In this document: positions 48,024 through 59,700 of the stretch, piece after piece
How positions within the stretch are numbered: position 1 is the stretch's first letter
Layout of the letters: each line of letters starts with the position of its first letter
Assembly (NCBI GenBank): GCA_013398055.1
Contig: VZRS01003931.1
Coordinates: 1-64,000 of the forward strand
DNA length: 64,000 nucleotides
Source of the DNA: Ifrita kowaldi
Lineage: Eukaryota > Chordata > Aves > Passeriformes > Cinclosomatidae
Direction of reading: 5' to 3'
The notes under the pieces: model-generated
The model's database searches: none
Told to the model about the DNA's origin: nothing
The model's input: only the letters and a program-made list of their open reading frames with translations
Translations under genes and position numbers: made by a program

Positions 48024-48425
48024 CTTTAACCATTCCAGCCTCCAGAGCCATCCCAATCCCAGTGGAGCTTTAAGCAGCCATTCCAGTCTCCAAGGCCATC
48101 CCAATCCCAATCCCAAAGGAGTTTTAACCAGCCCTTCCAATCTCCAAAACCATCCCAATCCCAGTGGAGCTTTAAGCAGCCATTCCAGCCCTCTAAAACA
48201 GCCCAATCCCAATGGAGCTTTAAGCAGCCATTCCAGTCCCCAAAGCCATCCCAATCCCAGTGGAGCTTTAACCAGCCATTCCAGCCCCCAAAGACATCCC
48301 AATCCCAATCCCAGTGGAGCTTTAACCAGCCATTCCAGCCCCCAAAGACATCCCAATCCCAATCCCAATGGAGCTTTAAGCAGCCATTCCAGCCCCCAAA
48401 TTCCATCCCAGTCCCACTGGAGCAG
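48024..48425. repeat. Minisatellite, 48/54-bp units, about eight copies
   Basis: The landmark CTTTAA (or TTTTAA) begins at 48024, 48068, 48122, 48170, 48218, 48266, 48320 and 48374. Spacings are 44, 54, 48, 48, 48, 54 and 54. The 6-base difference is one extra CCCAAT. Each unit reads roughly GCAGCCATTCCAGCC, CCATCCCAATCCCAGTGGAG. Because 48 and 54 are multiples of three, long repetitive frames stay open on both strands. Confidence 0.9.
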
Positions 48426-49150
48426 CCCTGGCACCATTATAGGGCCGGGGTGGTCTGTGTTGAAACACTCCTCTGTGTGGTTTTCAGGCATGGAAGTTTC
48501 TTTATTCTTTTGAAATAAATGATTGGACTGAAGTAAGTTCTTGTCTGCCAGGAAGAAAATCAGGGATTTGATTTGTTTTTGGAGGAGGAGGTTTTGTCCT
48601 TGGCAGAGAGCTTCCTCCTTTCATGTCAGCTGCAATGTTTGCCCTTTGGAGACCTTCTATCGTACCCACACATCATTAAATAATGGCCCGAAAATCATCC
48701 TGCTCCTTCTCTCAGCTTTAGCGCTTAAACCAGGAGCTCGCTGCGACTTTGGGCTGGATCCTCAAACCCTTGTCTGTGCCTGCTCTCTCCTGGTCGGTGG
48801 CTGGAATTGCTGCTTGAGCACTTAGGATCGTGTTGTGAGGCGAAACTCAAAGCACTAGGGATTTGTTCGGGCTTATTTCAGGACCGCCCCACTTTGCAAA
48901 TCCCCTTTAATGTCGAAAATCATTTATAGGTGAAAAAAAAGTGCTTTCGCTGATTAGAAAGTAGTGAGGAAGATAAAATTTTGAAACTCCAAAGTCCTGA
49001 AGCGAGTTACAGTTTTGCATACCAATATCAGGGGAAAGAAAAAGAGTGAAAATATTTTCAGTTCATTACTAAGAGCTTTTTAAAATCCAGGATCTGATTC
49101 ATTGATTCTTTTTATAGATTTTCCAAGAACTGGACTAAAAGCAGCTCAGA
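48426..49150. other. No gene seen
   Basis: Unique sequence without recognised exon or element. Confidence 0.45.
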
Positions 49151-49154
49151 CATA

Positions 49155-49400
49155 CAATCACAGAATAATTAGGCTGGGAAGGACCCTTAAGATCCTCGAG
49201 TCCAGCACTGCCAAGGCCACCACTAACCCATGTCCCCAGATGTCACATTTTCACATCTTTTAAACCCCTCCAGGGATGAACACTTCCCTGCCCAGCCTGT
49301 CCCCTGCTTCTGGCACAAATTTGTGCTCTGGCCATAGGCAGCCAGCAACAGATTGAAATATCCTTCCTTTGATTCCATGTACCCCTGTGTTGTGCTACTT
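49155..49400 (-). mobile_element. Degraded CR1-type LINE fragment
   Basis: AATCACAGAATAATTAGGCT followed by GGGAAGGACCCTTAAGATC is the reverse complement of the CR1 3' end. It is followed by the usual CCAGGGATGAACACTTCCCT and GCCCAGCCTGT blocks. It is diverged and 5'-truncated; the right edge is approximate. Confidence 0.65.
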
Positions 49401-51380
49401 GCATGAAAAACAAAGTTAAAATTAATTTTAAAAAGAGTTTGAAAACCAAAATAACCGACAATGTCTCTGAAAAAAACCCCAAAAAGACAAAAGCATTTCT
49501 TGACCTTTTTTTAAAGTTTTATTTTTCCTCTTTGTTTTCACTTTAAAAATATGAAAAGTATCAGTTCTGTTTATATGGATTATTTTAGGTATTTTGGGTT
49601 TTAGGCAGCTGTTGAACTGCTATTTCTGTTTGTAGATCAATTCCTTACGCCCTAAATGGAAAGTGGCAGGAATTTTTCATTCTGTGGTGCTCTAGCCACT
49701 GAGTCCAGGTAACCAGGAAAGGCAGCAGGGTTGAAGTTTTAGCAAGAGCTGGATTCTTTATTATCTGGACTTTAATCTTTCTGTGATCAGCCTTTTGTTC
49801 TCACCTCTCCAGGCTTGGTGAAGGCAAAGCTGGCTTCTACAGGAGCTTCCTTCTTTGCTTGCCAGATTGCTGGGACACCTCTGCAAAGCTTAGAGTGCAG
49901 CAATAGGGGGAAAGCATCTTTTCAGCTAAAATAATTTTCACATCACTTTCCTTACCTGGAAAGAGTTTCCTCTGCTGTTAAAAATCACTCTTGGGTACCA
50001 TTCAGCTGATTTTCATGTGGGAGCGATTTTCAAAGGTTTGGAGACCTTGCACAGGGTGTCTGTAACAGAAAAAGTCCGCAAGATTCAGATTAAAATGGTC
50101 AGAAATCTTCCTGAGATCGTTATGTTCTGGTGTGGTTTGTTCTTAGATTTTGGTGTGTGATGCTTAGGAAAAAAAGGTTGGAAGGAGCCTGAGACATCCT
50201 GGCCAATCTTCCCATGGACTGCTCTCTATTGAATCCTGCAGAAAAATACCTCCTGCAGGTCGGCAGATTTTGTACTTGACTGGTTAGAAAGCATGGGCAG
50301 AGATTAAAGAGTCATCTTTAATTGGATGCCTTTTAAGGGTCCAAAAATGTTGTGTGATTTCTTTTCCTTCTAAGTATTGTCTTATGCCAAAATATTCTCC
50401 TTCCCTATCTCCTGTAATTTGTCATCAAATTGCTATCCTAGTCTTAGGGACATGGTGATAATTTCCATGACAACACAGAAAGCTTCCAGAAACAGAGATT
50501 TCTGACTAAATATTTGAAGGCTGTTGAAAAGCACAACTGCAAGAATTCTGCCTACCCACTGTAAATAACAGACAGAAACGTTAAGGTTGCATGAGCTCAT
50601 CTTTTGAAACTGAAATGTTCTTCCCATCATGGTGATTTACTTCATGCTGGATTTCTTTTTTTTTAATTGTGTGAACATCTCTCCAAACAATAGCAATAAG
50701 TCCTTGATATTCTGATCCACAAAGCCGTGCTCTGTGTCATCTCTTAAATAAAAAATACACAGAACAAATATCCAGAACTGAGGCTTTCTGACAAGATGGC
50801 TGGAAATAATGGAGGCACTTCTAACCCAGCATTTGGGCTGAACGTAAAACTATGTAAAAGTGTAAATGTCAAATGTGCTCAGATCTCAGCCTGCAGTTTA
50901 AACCCATGATAAACGAAGTCCTAAAGCCTCACGGTTGGAAATGTTCAAAAACAAAGAGTCTCCAACCCTGAGCTGGCATTTCCCTTGCTGGCTGATCTAC
51001 CTTTGATGGATGTGTCGGTGTCAAATGGGGTTTTCTAGCAGTTTTCCAGGATTTTAACCACCATTCCCTGACACATGAACACCACCCCTGTGTTTGATGC
51101 ATTCTGAGACAGGATCAAGCCAATCCTTCAGCAGCTCAAAAAGAGCAGAAGTCCCTGTGCCTTGCCCAGGGGTGCAGCAGGGTCCATTCCACGGAGTTCC
51201 ATGTTGGAGAAGCAGTCAGCTTTTTAATAAATTTATTTATGGGTTTAGAAAAGCTCTCCCTGAAAGTGATGGGGATCACTGCACCCACGCTCTGCAGTGA
51301 CTAACAGCTACTAATTCACGCTAATAACTTCCCCGAGGAAAATGGGAATGCTCGGCTCTTCACCCTGCCTTGCTCTTTTC
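49401..51380. other. No gene seen
   Basis: AT-rich. A GGTTGGAAGGAGCCTGAGA segment near 50178 may be a very old CR1 scrap. No exon recognised. Confidence 0.4.
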
Positions 51381-51474
51381 TTGTGGTTCCTCTTCGCAGA
51401 TCAACGAGCCATGCAATTTAACCTGGTGGGAGAAGTGGCCGTTCCCACCTTTCTGCTGCCTTGATAAATGCTCC

Positions 51475-51498
51475 ATTTGCATGGAAAATCATGCAAAT
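51475..51498. promoter_or_regulatory. Inverted pair of POU octamer sites
   Basis: ATTTGCAT at 51475-51482 and ATGCAAAT at 51491-51498 are exact reverse complements, separated by eight bases. ATTTGCAT/ATGCAAAT is the consensus octamer for OCT/POU transcription factors. A homeodomain-like TTAATTG core lies about 25 bases further on. Function as an enhancer is inferred. Confidence 0.5.
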
Positions 51499-54400
51499 CA
51501 GGCGTTGACTTGTTGCCTTACTTAATTGCAAAGCTGGTTACTGCTCTCTGTAAACAAGCTGATGGCGTTTTGTTTGCTGACAGAAAGAAAAAGAGAATTG
51601 GGACAGTTTATATTGGGCAATGCTTGGGTTTTGTGGGTGGCTTACGGCCTAATCCTGATGGAGACATTTGGTTTCTATTGTACGCTAGAAAATAACAAGA
51701 TTTTAGAAAAGAAATCCTGACTCTTCTTGGTGCGAAGTGCTTGATTCAGCTCTGATCCCTTCCCCCCCCCTTCTGTTACATTAATAAAATCAGAAGCAGC
51801 ACATGAAAAGGGATTAATTGCATACTGGCATCCAGCAGCTTTGGTTCTGGTTTCCCAAATTTTCTGTTGCTACTTTCATTGCTAAAAGGCTGCAAAGTGT
51901 CACGATGCTCTGTGGGTGAAATTTCATTTGTTTCCCCTTTCTTTACAGAGGGAGAAATAATTCCAGAGAGGGGAGGAAAAGAGACTTTTGCATGTTGGTG
52001 TCAAGTCTTGTGCCCTGAGGACATCCAGGAACTAAATCCCTGTATATGGCAGCACCCAGGCACACCACCCCTCTGCCCACAGCACCGGGATAATGCTCAG
52101 GATTGGGGCTTGAGGGGGAAAAAATCCCTGGGAAGGGCTGGGGGTGTGCGCTGCTCTGTGTGAGGCACTGACCTTCGCCAAGCAGCCTCAGGTTGTCCAG
52201 AATCAGCTCCCGGCCTTTCCTGGTTTGCTGTCACAGGCTGGCTCAGGATGCTCTGCTGTGCTGCCTCCGAGCAGACTCTTCAGAGAGTTCCTTTGGAGGT
52301 GTCTGCCACATTCCAGGGAATTACGCAATTTAACCACCCTCATTTTCCCTGCAGCCTCTGTGTGTGTGTGAGAGACTCACGAGATCAGTTCAGGAGATTC
52401 CCCTCTCCTGGTTATTCCAGACATCCACAGCGATGGGAACTGGGCACCTCCATGGGTGCTTCAGGACCTGATCGACAGAGAAACACCTGGCTGGACAAGT
52501 ATTAATGATAATGTGATTTGGGGGGAAAAAGGAAATCCATCTTTTCTTACAACAGACTCTTAAATTGGATCAGCCTCTCAGACTTTCAGTGATCCAAAGG
52601 ACATTGGCTTAGCCCCACGACTCCTTTTCATTCCATAACAGCCTGTGGTATTTTAGTGATAGGGAACTGTGGGGAGCTACATAAGCCTTGCTGTTCTGGG
52701 CCAAAAATAGTTTCACAAGAAGTGACTCCTGCCAAAGAATTGGTTCTCTTAAGTCACAGACTTCGGCCTCAAAGTGTTGTGGAATGCCATGAGCTCTAAA
52801 TGCAGGAGGGAAAACATATTTGCAGGCAGAGTTTTCATTTGATTCTATCAGTGTGGACGCCGAGCAGTATAAATAAATGAATTTCCAGAACAGACTGTAT
52901 TTAGCTCTAATTAAAGGAAGATTTCAAAAATTGCCAGATTAAGTAAATACTGGATTAGCTCTGTCTGTTACAGCCCTGGCAGACGAGCCCATTTGGAAGC
53001 TGAATTGTTTCCTGGAGGCACATAAGTAGAGAGTGTGTTCTACATGTTATTTTAGCACAGAAAGTTTGGGGTGAGCAAAACACTCCTTATGCCCAAATTA
53101 AGAGCCCAAAGGCTGCTCTGCAGCCTGGGATGGTTTTCTGTGCTGGACAGGAATTGCCCCTCATTGACTGTGGTTACACAGCTCCCAGAAACATTTAATG
53201 CAAGGGAAAACTCCTGGGAACTGCTGTAGGAGGCTTCACCTCCAGCTCCTTTTGCTTCTGGTGTCTCAAACGAGAGAGACCCTGAACCATGAAGGGATTT
53301 CATAGGAAAACAAGACAAATACGATGCAGTTGTACCCCTCATCAGGCTGTGGTGCTGCCACTGTGACAAGTCCTTGGTACAGCCTTGGCTCAGAGGTTTT
53401 GTGCCGCTGCAAGAGCCACTGGGGCTTTGGGTGCCCAGTTCTTGTGGGTGTCGTTTGTCCCACTTGAGTTTTTCAAAGAGGTAAAGGTAAGCTTTAAAAT
53501 ACGTGGGCTAATGAGATCGTATCAAACCTATTTCAGCTGAAAATTTAATTTTAAAAAATAGTAATCACTTCATAAAAGGAACTAGCAGGGCCTCTCTTCA
53601 GGTCTTTGCAGTAGAAGTTCCTGCAATGTGCAACAAAGGCTGAGGCAAGAAAATCTCTCTTGTAACACGAGGGGAGAACTCATCTCTCCACACAAAATAT
53701 TTGCCACGCCAGAGATTTGTCCAGACTCTCCTTCCAGGATCTTTTAGACAAGGTTTTTATATCTATTGTGTATGGTTGATATATATGGTGTGCCCAAATA
53801 AGGGAAAAATAGGTTCCTCTCTGAGGCACAATTCATCTCACCCTGGCAGAGATATTTCCAGATGTCCAGGATAAGACAAAGTGTGCCCTTCAAGGGCTCA
53901 TTTCTCCCAGTTGTGGAGAGAAGTTGGAAAACTGGCCCTCAGATATATTTATGTGTGCTCTGGAGGTATCCAGAGGTACTGACATTAATCTGGGCTCTGT
54001 GCTCTTCAGGGGTGCCAGCAGATAATCCCTCTGTCCAACTCTTCACCTATTAACAAATACAGAACACTCTCACCGTGAATTTTCTTTAATGCAAATGATT
54101 AATTTCAAGTGTTACAGTCTTGGAAATAATTTAGGGAGCTTTCATAGTTTGTGCATGGTTGTAGTGTCACCCAAAAATATGTTAGAAAAAGACAAAGGAG
54201 ACCATTTAAAATTTGGGACAAATCCGAAGAATTCAGTAAGGAACTCTCAACTGGGATTCCTGAGTCCAATTACTGTGCTTGGATTTCTGCTGTAATTTAT
54301 GGCAGCCTGTCCAAGCAGAAATCATTCTGGCAGTGTTCCAGCAGACTGACAGGATACAGGTTAAAACCCATCCAGCTTTCCAAATCTGTGGTTCCTCCCT

Positions 54401-55900
54401 CTCCACTCCCTTTCTTTCCACATTATATCTTCCAAACGAGCAAGCCCAGTGCTGACCCTGAGCTGAGGGCTGAGGCTTTGCACAGTCTGGCCACGTCTCC
54501 TGCCTTCTCCTGCTTGGTGAAGTGCTCAGTGCACCACCAGTCTTCCACAGATTGGGTCAAAGTCTTCATGTTAAGGTGGGAAAAAGAGGGTTTTGAGGGA
54601 AATATCATCACTGGCTCTGAGACTTTGCAGTGTAAGGTCGCACTCTCTTGTTTTGCATTGCTGTCTGCATCAGGATTATTTTATTGGAAGTGGTGCTTGC
54701 TCCATGTCACCAGTTCGGGGGTGATCTGGGTGTTATCTGTGACAGCTGCAGATAAAGAGGGTCACCTTCCCAGGCTTTCAGGGAGCAGGTGTGTGCCAAG
54801 GAGGAAGTTTATGGGTAACTCCTGTCCTGTAGGGTAACAGAACCATCAGTGGGGCAATGCAGGAGTGGTCCAGGAGAGGTCCGTGCCCTCCACACCTGAC
54901 TGGGCTGATGGAGAGGAGCACTGGGCTCCCAGTGCCCACACTGGGCACACTCTGATGCCTCCAACGTGGATTATTCAGCTCACGCCAGGAGACAGAAATG
55001 GAAAATGAGTGGTTTGAAAATGTGGCTGAACACAGCCCAGCTTCCTGCACTAGGATGTACAAACCCACTCTGGGGAACCTCGGTGCTGGAAAGCCGGGTT
55101 ATGAAATAAATCTCGGTTTGGAAGCAAACAGGCTCAGCTCAGTCTGGAAGCCGGAACATCTTGGGTTACCAGTAGGTGTCATCACAGGTTTGCAGTCACT
55201 GGGGCCCCAGCCCTTGCGACACGCACCCAAACCATGGCCCTGCTTTTGGAACTTCCCCTGCTGCCACGGATGGAGCCAGCTTCTAATTCCCACACCACGG
55301 GCAATCCATGGCCACTTTCCTCAGTGATTCCTGCTCAATGTTGTTCCTTAGATAACAAATTTGTCTTCAGCACTCCAGGGCTGTGTGGCAAGCAGCTTTG
55401 TTTCTTCTGGGCATCCCCACACACCCAAAGAGGGCACCTTTGGGAAGGCCTCTCTGTACAGTGGAGATGCAACTTGGCCAAGATTCCCAAATCACCATCG
55501 AGTGCCTGGAGATTGGATCTAGAAAAATGACTTTTTCATTGCTGCTGCATTGTTCTTTGGGTGGATCAGTTTTCTGCAGGATGTTTGTGTCAGCAGGACA
55601 CAGATGAGCAGCCTGGGGGGCAGGAACAAGCAGGTGGAGGTTGCAGTGGGGCCCTACCCCAAGATCCAACCCCACCTAAGCTCATATTTCCATGTGCTAT
55701 CTCACGTGGACATAAATCCACATTTGCACCCACTCCAAGCTCTTTGGAGGGCAGAAATATAAAAATATAATTGCAGCTTCAGGCTCCTGTGATGTGACAG
55801 GTTTCCTGCCCTCAGTTACTCCTGTCCTACACCGAGTATGGGTGGCCAGGGCTGGGGCAGGAGCAGGGAAGGTCTCAGGCAGCTCTGTAAGTGCCACTCC
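51499..55900. other. Gene-poor region
   Basis: No exon recognised. A plus-strand open frame of 228 codons (54151-54837) lacks any recognisable domain. Confidence 0.4.
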
Positions 55901-55911
55901 CACCCCCAGCT

Positions 55912-56706
55912 CTAATTATTCTGCCCTCGGATCCCATTTCCTGTTGCAGAGCTGCAGCACAATGACATCCATACATGTAATACACTCCGGCCTTTCTCTT
56001 CCTGTGTTGCTTCTGACTGATTAGGGGAGCAATTCTTGTTCTCAGTCCCAAGGCATTTGTTCTTGCATCCCATTACCATGATCCAATTCTCCAGAGGAAT
56101 GCCATTCTTCCTGCAGGGCACTCTGATGTTAATGGTGCCTCCCAGCTTTACAGCACCAGCAAGTTTCACTCACGTGTTCTCACGTTCCGTGCCAGGGTCC
56201 TGCAGAAAAATATTTTACAAGATTGGTTGCAAGTCTGATCCTTCAGCAACACAAGCAATTGGCCCATACCAGCTCAATCTTTTTTTGGTGCATTCTGTTA
56301 CTATTTATTTTTAAAAATAATTTTCTATTGACAGCAAAATTCTTACACCAAGCCTTGTTTTCTATGGTTTAACTATGAAGTCCCAGCTGATATTTCGCCA
56401 GATTGTGCCCTGATGTCCACATGGATCAATTACACACCCAAGAACATCTGGTGAGCTGCCATTGCCTTCCATACAACCCCCAGATGCTCGTTTGGATGCC
56501 TGAGTGGGAGCAGCCAAAGCACATTTTGGGACTTTGGTAGTGGAAAATGTTGGCCCTAAAGTCTGGCGTAAAGAGCACCCCTCAACACAGCCCTGCTGTC
56601 CCTCACACGTGGCACAACATAAACCTGAGTGCTTGGTGACACAGAGAAACCTCCGTGGAAAATGCGGGGAGGACGTTACAGAAATGAGGTACAAATGAAG
56701 AACCAA
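55912..56706 (-). other. Unassigned cysteine-rich minus-strand frames
   Basis: Two minus-strand open frames lie close together. The one at 56706-56362 contains CVTKHSGLCCATCEGQQGC and VLGCVIDPCGHQGTIWRNIS. The one at 56169-55912 contains INIRVPCRKNGIPLENWIM, directly before a possible donor (ATG|GTAATG) and after a possible acceptor (TGTAAAG). The cysteine density hints at extracellular domain exons, but I cannot name a family and the splicing is not consistent enough to call a gene. Confidence 0.15.
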
Positions 56707-59700
56707 CAGTAATAATTTCTTACATAATACATTAACTGGCTTAATTGTTAATTACATAATTATTAACTGGCTTATGCTTTCTTTAAAAAGCCTCATCTAG
56801 CCTAGGTTGCCAATTGCCAGATTTGTGGGGCTATCGAGTGCTTTTAGCCAGAAAGAAAGGGCTGCCATGCACCTGCCCAGCATTTGCAGCTGAAAGTTTG
56901 AAGGAGACACTGTGGTTCTGCAGGGCAGCTGCAGGTCTTTCCTCGTGGCCTTGTAAACCACCAGTGACCTGGGAACCACAGCCGTAGCACCAGACAATGT
57001 CCAAGCTCCTTTTTTCTCCTTCTTAGAACTGAGTTTAAAGTATCTTTCTCAAAAGAGCATGGAATTTCAAGGCAAAAATTTACTCAAGAAGCTGATCCAC
57101 TGAAATCAAGTGAAAAATCTCAGGCACAGAAGTACTGATAGAAAAACAGGTTGACAATGGCAAGGCTCTTTTTTTTTTTTTTCTCTATAATTGCTTGAAA
57201 TATGATGGCACTAAATTCATGTTTATAAAATTTTTGGATGTCATGAAACCCTCATAATGGACTCAGCCAAGTGGCTCCTTATAGTTCCTTCTATTTCCTG
57301 CTCTTTTCTTCCCAGGTAGTGATGATTTCTCTTTGGGGCATCCTGGTTTACTGCAACACTGAGGTAAATTTGGTGCGAGAAGTCAGAAGAGCACTCAGAG
57401 ATCCTGGTGCTTGTGTGGCTGCCTTCAGCATCAGAAGCAGCAGAGGGAGGGAAACACACCAAAGAAGGAACATAACCAGAAAACTGAATTTAAATAGTAT
57501 GACCCAAATTTTCCATGACTGGTTTCAGCAGTATCTCCTCAGCTGCTTTTCTGCCCCTGCTGAGTAACAGCCCAAGAGAGTCGTGTTTATCTTTATGTGA
57601 GAGCTCTTTCTGAGACCGGGACTTCTGGGCAGGCACAGCTCCTGCCGTGACTGATGCTGTAAGAAATGAAGGTATTTGGTGAGCTGGGATGTTCCCTGGA
57701 CACTGCCACACCTCCAACTCACGGCACAGCGAGTGTGCAGCTCTTGGAAAGCTGCTCAGAGCAGAGAGCATCTTTTAAACACCGCTCGAGCTTTAAAGGC
57801 AGGGAGATGCTGCTGCTGATGGATCCAGGCTTTGTTTTGCTCCCTGAATTCTTGTGGTCAGATTATTTACTTTATTGTGCCGTTCAAAAGCAGTGGGGAG
57901 GTAATTCTTTGTCTGTGTATTTTTCCATTGATGTTGAGCAGGGCTGGACGATTACATGGGCTGCGCTTTGTTAATTACGAGCACTTAGAGAAAAATCCCA
58001 TTGCATTGTGGCTGCGGCGGGCGGGTGAGTGTGAACAGAACAAATTCCCAGCTGTGCAGCTCCGAGGGCACGGCCACACCACACAATGGAGTGTGGGGCA
58101 GCGGGTCCCCGCTGAATGCCGACCAAACCAGTCCCAAACTGGGAGCAGCGGGGCTGTGTTAGCACAGAGCAGCATTTTGCAGTGGGGATTGTTAATTAGA
58201 ATGCAGCTTTCTGCTACCAGAGCTCTGCTGCTTCCAAGGCTGGGCCCGGCGTGGCTGCACTCCCTGGATGTTCCAGCGTGGCCCCAGGACCTTCTGTACC
58301 ATACAGAACCTATATGCACCTATAAATAATCCATTTGGCTGCTGCTGCAGTATCAGATTTGTTATGTGAGATATGTTATGTAGTCCCAAGGCCCACAGGT
58401 GGGTCAGGGCTCCCACATCCCTCGTAGCCGTCTGTCCTGCACACGAGGGTCTTGGCTGTCCCAAAAACATCAACCCCAGTCGCCAGGAATTCTTGGGCCA
58501 GGATGAATCCCACTGGGCTATTCCTGGAAAGTGAATGCAAAATATGCACGAGGAGTTTCAAGCGAATCAGAGAGGCCACTAAACACGCAGAGCTTTTGTT
58601 TACACAGCTCTGAAACTTTTTCCGTGTGATTTCATGGAGACACCCGGCAGATTCCGAGGCTGCCCTGCACAGCTCTCCCTGCAGCTGCAGAGGTACCCCG
58701 GGCTTTGGGAGATGCCCTGCTTCACCTGCAGATGTGGAGCTGCCTTCCCAGCCTCAGAGATGGCTTTTGCTGAGGACGATTTTCACTCTGGGTTAAATCC
58801 TCAGCTAACAAAAGCCGACAGCTGCATTTCTTTTGATCCCCAAAACCCTCGTGGTGCTATGGCAATTTACACCACTCGAAAATGTGGCTTAGGCACATAT
58901 GAAAAAAAACAGTCCCAGGCTGCACAGAGCATTTGCAAGAGGATACCCTGCGTCAGAGCAGTTATATTCCAGATCCCTCCCTTGGAGAATATTCACAAGG
59001 TGAAGAGGAGGCAGCCTGCCAACCTGACCTTGTTCTAATTCAGCTCCCTGTGAGACATCAATCTGGGTTTCTACTTCTGGGATTCACTTGCCTTTGAAAC
59101 AGTTGCTCATTCCTAGGTTTATCCAGAAGCTACAGAGCTCTTGTAGCTTTTGTTTGTAATTAGAGAGCAAAGTTTAATCCCCACTTCCTGCTCTATTAAT
59201 AACAAACCATCAGCTCTTCCCTGCACAAGGGAGCAGCAATTGAATATTGAAAACACTCTGACACCTGGCCTGCACACAGGGGTTTTGATCAATAGATCTC
59301 AAAACACTCAGCAAAGGAAGGAAGCAGCATTTTAATTTCATTGGAACCGAAGCACAGGGCTGTGACACACTGCAGTGCTGCTGGCCCCTTGGATTACATT
59401 GCACCAGCAGGAAAACATGCCCAGGAGACAGGGAATGTGAGGATATGGGATTAGAGGAACTGGTAGTGTCCCATAAAGGACATTCCAAAATACACAGATA
59501 AGCACTAAAAAAGAGATTTAAATTAGGATCTTTCAATTCTGTTCTGAAGGCTGAAGCTGGATGCTGAGAGCTGGTGGGTCTGGCCTAGGGAATTTTTATG
59601 TGGCCCATTTTAGAAATAGAATGTTTGGAGCTGTGGGCAGGAGTTTGACCTTCTCCTAAATGACTCCTAAAAAGAGTTCTAGAACCCTCCTGCATCTTTA

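Noticed and set aside
47958..48513. Repetitive proteins of 165-177 residues on both strands
   Set aside because: By-product of a minisatellite whose unit length is a multiple of three.
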